A stretch of 64,000 nt of DNA, taken from assembly GCF_010548305.1 (NCBI RefSeq), contig NZ_JAAGLV010000013.1, positions 1-64,000 of the forward strand. Direction: 5' to 3'. Position numbers and translations under genes: made by a program. Position 1 is the first letter of the stretch, and each line of letters begins with the position of its first letter. The DNA is from Streptomyces sp. SID13031. GTDB lineage: Bacteria > Actinomycetota > Actinomycetes > Propionibacteriales > Kribbellaceae. A model generated the notes under the pieces. That model was given only the letters and a program-made list of their open reading frames with translations. It was not told the origin of the DNA and did no database searches. Of the stretch, positions 58,383-64,000 are shown in pieces.

Positions 58383-59693
58383 CTAAAGGGCCAACTGGAG
58401 CGGGGCGTAGTACGTGGTGGGGGCGGATGCTCTGGGCAGGCTTTCGAGCACGGGGGCCAGGGCAGCCGGGGTGGGGATGAGAGCGGAGTCGCCTCGGGCG
58501 ATTGTGGGGGCCAGGTACTCGTGGCCGGGCAGGTTGGCGACTGCCGTCCGGCAGCCGAGCAGCATGCCTTCGAAGAGGGCGGTCGTGGAGACGCCTACCT
58601 GGTAGGTCGCTGCCGCCAGGACGGCCAGTGTGTTGCCAGTAGAGAGTCGGACGCCCTGGGGGAGGGCATAGTCCGTACTGCGCTCGCTCGGGTGCAGGTG
58701 GAAGGCCACGTCCAGGTCCGGCCGGGCGGACACGAGTGCGGCGGCGTACTCGAGGAGAGCCGGGCCGGTCGTGCCCTGGGACAGGAAGACGACGAGTCGC
58801 GGGTCCTTGGCCGCCAGCTCAGCCGGCGACAGCGGGGAGACGAAGGACGCGCCGACCACTGAAGCCTTCGTCCCCGCGGGCAGCTCGGCGACGTCGGTCC
58901 AGTACGACCCGAAGCACCAGAGCTCGTCGGGCTGGTCGGCGACGTCAGGCCGGCCGGGATAGCTGTAGCCGAGGTGGTACGGGCTGATGGCGCCGTGCTG
59001 GAGCTCTACGACGCGGATGCCGAGATCGCGAGCGGCCCCGACGATGTGCTGGTGGAAGTACGCGACCACGACGTACACGGTCTTGATCCGTCGGCGTTTC
59101 AGCAGCGACCGGTAGAGCGCGCGGAGCCGGGTGTGCTTCGGCACCTCGCGAGCGATCAGCGCGGCGACCGGCACCTGAACGCCGGTCTCGGCCTCCAGCG
59201 CCGCGGCGATCTCGGTGCAACGGGCGTGCGTGCGCCGGCTGCGGACCGTGCCGAAAGCCGAGGTGAAGAAGTCGAAGTTGACGCTGCCCGGCAGTGGGGT
59301 GCCGTTGATACCCGAGTCGAGTACCAGGGCCGAGCTGCCGAGCGCAGTACGGAGTGAGTCGGTGTAGATCTCGACGCCGCCGGGTTTGCGCGGGTGCGGG
59401 ATCACCAGGGAGTCGAACGAGCCGCGGGCCAGGAACGGGTTGCGGGTGACCGTGCCGGTCACGTGCCTGGCGACAAGACGTGCCTGGCCGGCGCGAGTAC
59501 GGCGTACCGGGTGAGGGTCGCCGTGCAGGCCGCTGCGGCGGGTCAGCTCATGGAAGATGCGCATCCGGATGATCGGCCACGGCCGAACGCCGTCGATCTG
59601 CCAGGTCAGCAGGTCCAGCTCCCGCTCCACCTTCCAGATCGCCTGGCACAGTGTCGTCACCGTCAGGATGGTGCCGCTCCCGGTACTCGTCAT
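58383..59693 (-). CDS. Surface-polysaccharide transferase of the CDP-glycerophosphotransferase/CPS type
   Basis: A 436-residue GT-B-like protein. The N-terminus (CQAIWKVERELDLLTWQIDG, VRPWPIIRMRIFHELTRRSG) matches a conserved opening of surface-glycan proteins. Later: RVVELQHGAISPYHLGYSYP (LQHG, a base-recognition loop), DLDVAFHLHPSERSTDYALP and VGVSTTALFEGMLLGCRTAV, the donor-side His-Pro and Ser/Glu positions. Start ATG at 59693 is needed to keep the conserved N-terminus, giving a 146-bp overlap with the upstream GT2 gene. Confidence 0.7.
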   Translation of the reverse strand: MTSTGSGTILTVTTLCQAIWKVERELDLLTWQIDGVRPWPIIRMRIFHELTRRSGLHGDPHPVRRTRAGQARLVARHVTGTVTRNPFLARGSFDSLVIPHPRKPGGVEIYTDSLRTALGSSALVLDSGINGTPLPGSVNFDFFTSAFGTVRSRRTHARCTEIAAALEAETGVQVPVAALIAREVPKHTRLRALYRSLLKRRRIKTVYVVVAYFHQHIVGAARDLGIRVVELQHGAISPYHLGYSYPGRPDVADQPDELWCFGSYWTDVAELPAGTKASVVGASFVSPLSPAELAAKDPRLVVFLSQGTTGPALLEYAAALVSARPDLDVAFHLHPSERSTDYALPQGVRLSTGNTLAVLAAATYQVGVSTTALFEGMLLGCRTAVANLPGHEYLAPTIARGDSALIPTPAALAPVLESLPRASAPTTYYAPLQLAL

Positions 59694-60597
59694 GGTTGAT
59701 CCCTACTATCCCCGCGAGGCTGCCGATGCCCGAGAAGAACCGGCGGACAGCCTTCAGCAGGTAGGACTTCCGGAAAAGCACCAGACCACCGAGGCCGAAG
59801 CCCAGCGCCGACACGATCCGGGCCAAAGAATAGGCCAGTACCAGGACGTAGCCGCGCACGCCCGGCCGGATCAGCAGCCGGCTGATGGTGTCGCCGCTGC
59901 CGGAGCGGAAGGCGCGACGGACCAGCCAGGACAGCGTCGTCCGGGAGGCCGGGACGTGCTCGTGGATCTGGGCCTCCTCGCACCAGACAATCCGGTAGCC
60001 GGCCCGGTGCACGCGCAGGAAGAAGTGCAGGTCGCTGGAGCCGGTGTAGCGGAAAGCAGGGTGGAAGCTGGGCGTCACCGAGTGGTAGACGTGCTGCGCG
60101 ACCAGGGTGTTGTTCGTGTAGGCCTTGTTCCGGAGGTCGCCGGTCTGGTGCCTGCCGGTGGAGTCGTGCACGTCGCTGTGCCGGTTCCAGGCCGGGGCGC
60201 CGGGCGGCAGGATGCCGCGGACCGGCCCGGTGACCACGTCTGCACCGGTCGAGCGCCAGGCGCGCAGCAAAGTGCACAGCCAGCCGGGCGGGGCCACCTC
60301 GTCGTCGTCCACGAAGATCAGCGCGTCGTCGCCCCAGGCGAGCAGGACCGACTTCTCCCGGGCGAAGGGGATCCCGGGCTCCGGTTCCGACGCGGCCTCG
60401 ACCGGGTAGCGGGACTCCTTGGCGGCGCGTTCGATCACCTCGGTCGCGCTGCCTTCGTCGTCGTTGTCGACCACGATGATCCGGACGGCGAAGTCCTCCT
60501 CGGCCGGAAGTTCCTGGGCCAGCAGGCTGTCGAGCAGGGCCTCCAGCAGCGCGGGTCGCCGAAAGGTGATGACGGCGATCGCGACCCTGGTGCTCAT
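59548..60597 (-). CDS. GT2 family glycosyltransferase with C-terminal membrane segment
   Basis: A 349-residue transferase. GT2 motifs: VAIAVITFRRPALLEALLDS, AVRIIVVDNDDEGS, ALIFVDDDEVAPPGWLCTLL (DxD) and GYRIVWCEEAQIHEHVPASR. A hydrophobic stretch (VLVLAYSLARIVSALGFGLG) indicates membrane attachment. The C-terminus after NHDEYRERHH is unlike GT2 and overlaps the next gene by 146 bp, suggesting that the natural stop was lost by a frameshift near 59700. Probably part of a two-gene glycan unit. Confidence 0.78.
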   Translation of the reverse strand: MSTRVAIAVITFRRPALLEALLDSLLAQELPAEEDFAVRIIVVDNDDEGSATEVIERAAKESRYPVEAASEPEPGIPFAREKSVLLAWGDDALIFVDDDEVAPPGWLCTLLRAWRSTGADVVTGPVRGILPPGAPAWNRHSDVHDSTGRHQTGDLRNKAYTNNTLVAQHVYHSVTPSFHPAFRYTGSSDLHFFLRVHRAGYRIVWCEEAQIHEHVPASRTTLSWLVRRAFRSGSGDTISRLLIRPGVRGYVLVLAYSLARIVSALGFGLGGLVLFRKSYLLKAVRRFFSGIGSLAGIVGINHDEYRERHHPDGDDTVPGDLEGGAGAGPADLADRRRSAVADHPDAHLP

Positions 60598-60722
60598 GGA
60601 GGCCGACAATATCTGTTGAACACCATCCGGTGTGAGGTCGCCCGTGCGTCGGGCACCGGTGGAAATCTGCTGGTAACAGCGCGGCCCGGATTCCTGTACC
60701 TACGCGTGGGTACAGTGGCGAC

Positions 60723-61286
60723 GTGGAGACAGCGGAACGGTTGATCCGGAGTACGCAGGAATTGCTCTGGGAACGGGGCTATGTCGGCACCAGCCCGAAG
60801 GCGATCCAGCTCGCCGCGGAGGCCGGTCAGGGCAGCATGTACCACCACTTCAGCGGCAAGGCCGAGCTGGCCAGAGCAGCCATCGAGCGGTCCGGCGCCG
60901 AGCTACGAGCAGCCGCCGAGGAGCAGTTCGCCGGCAGTGGCTCGGCGACCGAGCGGATCACGAGCTACCTGCAGCGCGACCGCGAGGTGCTCAAGGGCTG
61001 CCGGATGGGCCGGCTGACCGCCGACCCGGACGTGATGGCCGACCCGGTACTGCGCGCGCCGGTGGACGAGACCTTCACCTGGATCCGCGCCCGGCTCGCC
61101 GAGATCATTGCTGAGGGCAAGGAATCTGGCGAGTACCCGGCCGGCCTCGATCCGGACCGGACCGCCGCCACCATCGCGGCCGTGTTGCAGGGTGGGTACG
61201 TACTGGCCCGCGCGGCCGGCTCGGACGAACCGTTCGGGCTCGCCGTCGAAGGCCTCGTCGATTTGCTCAAGGGAGTCGCTTCGTGA
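60723..61286 (+). CDS. TetR family transcriptional regulator
   Basis: A 187-residue repressor beginning with GTG. HTH: IRSTQELLWERGYVGTSPKA and IQLAAEAGQGSMYHHFSGKA, with the GSMYHHF recognition-helix block. The C-terminal ligand domain is TADPDVMADPVLRAPVDETF onward. It ends in a GTGA overlap with the LLM gene, so it controls its own transcript of LLM and perhaps malate synthase genes. Confidence 0.9.
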   Translation: METAERLIRSTQELLWERGYVGTSPKAIQLAAEAGQGSMYHHFSGKAELARAAIERSGAELRAAAEEQFAGSGSATERITSYLQRDREVLKGCRMGRLTADPDVMADPVLRAPVDETFTWIRARLAEIIAEGKESGEYPAGLDPDRTAATIAAVLQGGYVLARAAGSDEPFGLAVEGLVDLLKGVAS

Positions 61287-62149
61287 GGATCGGTGCCGTC
61301 TTTCCGCAACTCGAGATCAGCGCGGATCCAGGAGTCGTCCGGGATTGGACCGAGACCGTCGAGGCGGCGGGCTATACGCACGCGCTCGTCTACGACCACG
61401 TGCTCGGCGCCGGCCCGTCCAACCGGCCGGACTGGAAGGGGTACACGGACAAGTCGCTGTTCCACGAGGTCTTCGTGCTCTTCGGGTACATGGCCGCCAT
61501 CACCACCACGCTGGAGCTCGTCACCGGCGTACTCGTCCTGCCGCAGCGCCAGACGGCTCTGGTCGCGAAGCAGGCGGCCGAGGTCGACGTACTGAGCGGC
61601 GGCCGGCTGCGGCTGGGCGTGGGGATCGGCTGGAACGAGGTCGAGTACCAGGCGCTCGGGGTGCCCTTCTCGGAGCTCGGTGCGCGCTTGACCGAGCAGG
61701 TCGAGCTGCTGCGCCGGTTCTGGGCCGAGCCGTTCCTCTCGACCGAGGGCCGCTTCCACAAGGTCGTCGAGGCCGGGCTCAACCCGTTGCCGCCTGGCCG
61801 GAGCATCCCGATCTGGTTCGGCGGCAGCGCGGACGCCGTACTACGCCGTACCGGGCGGATCGGTGACGGGTGGATGCCGCAGAGCGGGCCGAACGCCGAG
61901 GCTCGTCGGCAGGTCGAGCTGGTCAAGGCGGCCGCCGTGGAGGCCGGTCGCGACCCGGCCGACATCGGGTTCGAGGCGAGGCTCTCGCTGGGCAAAGTAC
62001 CGGAGAAGGAGTGGCCGGACTTTATCGAAGGCTGGCGGGAGCTGGGTGCCACCCATCTGTGCGTGAATACGATGAACATGGGTCTGGCCAAACCCGAGGA
62101 CCATGCCGTCGTACTGCGTGACGTCCTGCCGCTGCTGCAGGACAGCTAA
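61283..62149 (+). CDS. LLM class F420-dependent oxidoreductase (TIGR03619 type)
   Basis: A 288-residue F420-linked oxidoreductase. RDWTETVEAAGYTHALVYDH, TGVLVLPQRQTALVAKQAAE, VDVLSGGRLRLGVGIGWNEV and YQALGVPFSELGARLTEQVE, all standard TIGR03619 blocks. It acts on an unknown hydride acceptor. GTG at 61283 overlaps the TetR stop by 4 nt; malate synthase follows 10 nt after. Confidence 0.88.
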   Translation: MRIGAVFPQLEISADPGVVRDWTETVEAAGYTHALVYDHVLGAGPSNRPDWKGYTDKSLFHEVFVLFGYMAAITTTLELVTGVLVLPQRQTALVAKQAAEVDVLSGGRLRLGVGIGWNEVEYQALGVPFSELGARLTEQVELLRRFWAEPFLSTEGRFHKVVEAGLNPLPPGRSIPIWFGGSADAVLRRTGRIGDGWMPQSGPNAEARRQVELVKAAAVEAGRDPADIGFEARLSLGKVPEKEWPDFIEGWRELGATHLCVNTMNMGLAKPEDHAVVLRDVLPLLQDS

Positions 62150-62159
62150 GGAGCTACTT

Positions 62160-63728
62160 GTGTCTGTCGAGGTCACCGGACCGAAGAACGAGCGGTCCGA
62201 CGAGATCCTGAGCGAACGCGCTCTGGAGCTCATCGGGCTGCTGCACCGGGAGCTGAACCCGCGCCGGCTGGAGTTGCTGGAGCGGCGGCGGGTGCGGGTG
62301 GCGGAGATCGCGGCCGGTGGCTCGCTCGGGTTCCTCGAGGAGACGAAGGCCGTCCGTGAGGACCCCTCGTGGCGGGTGGCTGATCCCGCGCCCGGACTGG
62401 TCGACCGGCGGGTGGAGATCACCGGGCCGACCGACCGGAAGATGACGATCAACGCGCTCAACTCCGGTGCGAAGGTCTGGCTGGCCGATCAGGAGGACGC
62501 GAACACGCCGACCTGGGAGAACGTCGTCGGCGGGCAGCTCAACCTGCTCGACGCGGTCACCCGGAAGATCGACTTCAGCTCCTCTAGCAAGTCGTACGCG
62601 CTGAAGCCGGACGAGGAGCTGGCCACGATCGTGGTCCGGCCGCGCGGCTGGCATCTGCCGGAGAAGCACCTGCTGGTCGACGGTGAGCGTACGTCGGGGT
62701 CTTTGGTCGACTTCGCGTTGTACCTGGTGGCCTGTGGACAACTGCAGCTCGATCGCGGCCAGGGACCGTACTTCTACCTGCCGAAGATGGAGTCGCACCT
62801 CGAGGCGCGACTGTGGAACGACGCGTTCGTACTCGCGCAGGACTTCCTCGGGCTGCCGCGCGGCACGATCCGGGCGACGGTGCTGATCGAGACTTACCCC
62901 GCGGCCTTCGAGATGGAGGAGATCCTCTACGAGCTGCGCGAGCACTCGGCCGGGCTGAACGCGGGTCGCTGGGACTTCATGTTCAGCGTGATCAAGACGT
63001 ACCGGACCCGCGGCGCCGACTTCCAGCTGCCCGACCGGAACTCGGTGACGATGACGGTGCCGTTCATGCGCGCCTACACCGAGCTGCTCGTCAGCACGTG
63101 CCACCAGCGCGGGGCGCACGCGATCGGCGGGATGGCGGCCTTCATCCCGAGCAAGGACCCGGCGGTCAACGAGCAGGCGTTCGCGAAGGTCGAGGCGGAC
63201 AAGACCCGCGAGGCCGGCGACGGGTTCGACGGTTCCTGGGTCGCGCACCCCGGCATGGTCGAGACCTGCAAGGCCGTCTTCAGCTCGGTCCTCGGTGACC
63301 GCTCCAACCAGCTCGACGTACTGCGCTCAGACGTGCACGTCACGGCCGAGCAACTCCTGGACGTCGCCTCCACCCCGGGCGCGGTGACCGAGGCCGGTCT
63401 GCGCAACAACATCAGCGTCGCGGTCCAGTACCTCGCCGCCTGGCTCGAAGGCACCGGCGCCGTCGGCATCTTCAACCTGATGGAGGACGCCGCCACCGCC
63501 GAGATCTCCCGCTCCCAGATCTGGCAGTGGCGCCACAACGGCGTCGTCCTCGACACCGGCGCGACGATCACCACCGACCTGGTCACCACCCTGGCCGACG
63601 AGGAGATCGCCAAGCTGGACGGCGACCCGGCCGCCTATGCGACCGCCCGCGAGACCTTCCTCGCGGTGGCCCTCGCCGACGAGTACATCGACTTCCTGAC
63701 CCTCCCGGCGTACGAGCGCTTCGCTTGA
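62160..63728 (+). CDS. aceB: Malate synthase A
   Basis: A 522-residue enzyme that condenses glyoxylate with acetyl-CoA to malate in the glyoxylate bypass. Landmarks: ALNSGAKVWLADQEDANTPT, RPRGWHLPEKHLLVDGERTS, TVLIETYPAAFEMEEILYEL (Mg-binding Glu), LNAGRWDFMFSVIKTYRTRG (GRWDF, Asp ligand) and HPGMVETCKAVFSSVL. Length fits AceB rather than the longer GlcB. GTG start with GGAG upstream. The isocitrate lyase gene is not in the window. Confidence 0.93.
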   Translation: MSVEVTGPKNERSDEILSERALELIGLLHRELNPRRLELLERRRVRVAEIAAGGSLGFLEETKAVREDPSWRVADPAPGLVDRRVEITGPTDRKMTINALNSGAKVWLADQEDANTPTWENVVGGQLNLLDAVTRKIDFSSSSKSYALKPDEELATIVVRPRGWHLPEKHLLVDGERTSGSLVDFALYLVACGQLQLDRGQGPYFYLPKMESHLEARLWNDAFVLAQDFLGLPRGTIRATVLIETYPAAFEMEEILYELREHSAGLNAGRWDFMFSVIKTYRTRGADFQLPDRNSVTMTVPFMRAYTELLVSTCHQRGAHAIGGMAAFIPSKDPAVNEQAFAKVEADKTREAGDGFDGSWVAHPGMVETCKAVFSSVLGDRSNQLDVLRSDVHVTAEQLLDVASTPGAVTEAGLRNNISVAVQYLAAWLEGTGAVGIFNLMEDAATAEISRSQIWQWRHNGVVLDTGATITTDLVTTLADEEIAKLDGDPAAYATARETFLAVALADEYIDFLTLPAYERFA

Positions 63729-63729
63729 T

Positions 63730-63784
63730 CGCTTACGTCCGAAGAACTGTTGTTGACGTCCCTCCGCTTCTTCGGACGTAAGCG
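63730..63784. terminator. Bidirectional terminator between aceB and the DsbA-like gene
   Basis: CGCTTACGTCCGAAGA (63730-63745) pairs perfectly with TCTTCGGACGTAAGCG (63769-63784): 16 bp, 23-nt loop. It begins 2 nt after the aceB stop and ends 5 nt before the minus-strand stop of the convergent gene. Confidence 0.85.
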
Positions 63785-63788
63785 TTAG

Positions 63789-64000
63789 TCAGCAGCCGCC
63801 GTTCACGTCGCAGGTGCCGCCGAAGGGGACTAGTTGCTGAGCTTGGGTGTCGAGGATTGCTTTGCGTAGCTGGACGGGGCTCGGTACGCCCTCGATGCGG
63901 GTGTCGCCGATCAGGATGGTCGGGACGGTCTGAATCTGGTGGGCCTGCGCCTCTCGGAGGGCGTCCTGGTGCTTGTCACGGTAGGTGCGGTCGTCCAGGG
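63789..64000 (-). CDS. DsbA-family oxidoreductase, C-terminal part (cut by window edge)
   Basis: The last 70 codons read DDRTYRDKHQDALREAQAHQ, IQTVPTILIGDTRIEGVPSP, VQLRKAILDTQAQQLVPFGG, TCDVNGGC and stop. VPTILIGDTRIEGVPSPVQL is the cis-Pro region of DsbA-like thioredoxin folds, with the cis-Pro following Val. The CxxC active site lies beyond the window. The C-terminal CDVNGGC pair is notable. Function is presumably disulfide exchange or mycothiol-type isomerisation (FrnE-like). Confidence 0.75.
   Translation of the reverse strand, partial: LDDRTYRDKHQDALREAQAHQIQTVPTILIGDTRIEGVPSPVQLRKAILDTQAQQLVPFGGTCDVNGGC

Overview
This is a high-GC actinobacterial chromosome segment. The gene set suggests a Kribbella-like soil actinomycete of the Propionibacteriales: F420-type LLM oxidoreductases, a SARP regulator, RsbW/STAS partner-switching proteins, a SigF-type sigma factor, a class F sortase, polyprenol-phosphomannose synthase and TIGR03086 proteins. 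The genus is an inference from gene content and codon bias, not from a marker gene.

Layout. 1-0.8 kb: a decayed IS3-family element. 0.9-5.4 kb: secreted enzymes (a phytase-like esterase and a TAP-type tripeptidyl aminopeptidase), a decapitated hydrolase and a membrane protein. 5.6-14.1 kb: a mosaic accessory region ending at a tRNA-Phe gene. Three extra copies of the tRNA-Phe 3' part, near 5.62, 8.71 and 11.87 kb, divide it into three segments, as expected from serial insertion of integrative elements at one tRNA. Cargo includes a frameshifted ECF sigma factor, an APH-like phosphotransferase, a broken tyrosine integrase, a HAD fragment, orphan hypothetical proteins, a PD-(D/E)XK-nuclease-like protein, and a Fic AMP-transferase behind a perfect palindromic operator. 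14.07-14.40 kb: tRNA-Phe, tRNA-Asp and tRNA-Glu, all on the minus strand.

14.5-36 kb is mostly core-type: zinc peptidases, GT2 polyprenol-phosphomannose synthase, a LacI regulator with a sugar-phosphate isomerase, a STAS/anti-sigma pair, LVIVD and DUF305 proteins, an AlkD-type glycosylase, a ceramidase, an MFS exporter, a DUF4397 protein coupled to a class F sortase, an S41 peptidase, a Sua5/YrdC protein, a murein peptidase, a nitroreductase, a stand-alone LigD phosphoesterase domain, and a SigF-type sigma factor. 36-46 kb: a SARP regulator divergent from a dehalogenase-like hydrolase and a methyltransferase, then LysR regulators with SDR, amidohydrolase and LLM enzymes. 46-49 kb: a secreted lectin and an MFS transporter with a long coiled-coil tail.

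49.4-56.6 kb carries the most interesting intact locus: five genes in one direction, SWIM zinc finger, DUF5691, MoxR-type AAA+ ATPase, DUF5682 and VWA. The first four junctions are 4-nt start/stop overlaps except the last, which has a 2-nt gap, so the products are probably made in fixed proportion. It looks like a MoxR/VWA chaperone-type machine with three uncharacterised partners. 56.7-64 kb: a formyltransferase, a possible 40-residue peptide gene, a TIGR03086 protein, two overlapping surface-glycan transferases, a TetR-LLM-malate synthase run, and the end of a DsbA-like gene cut by the window edge.
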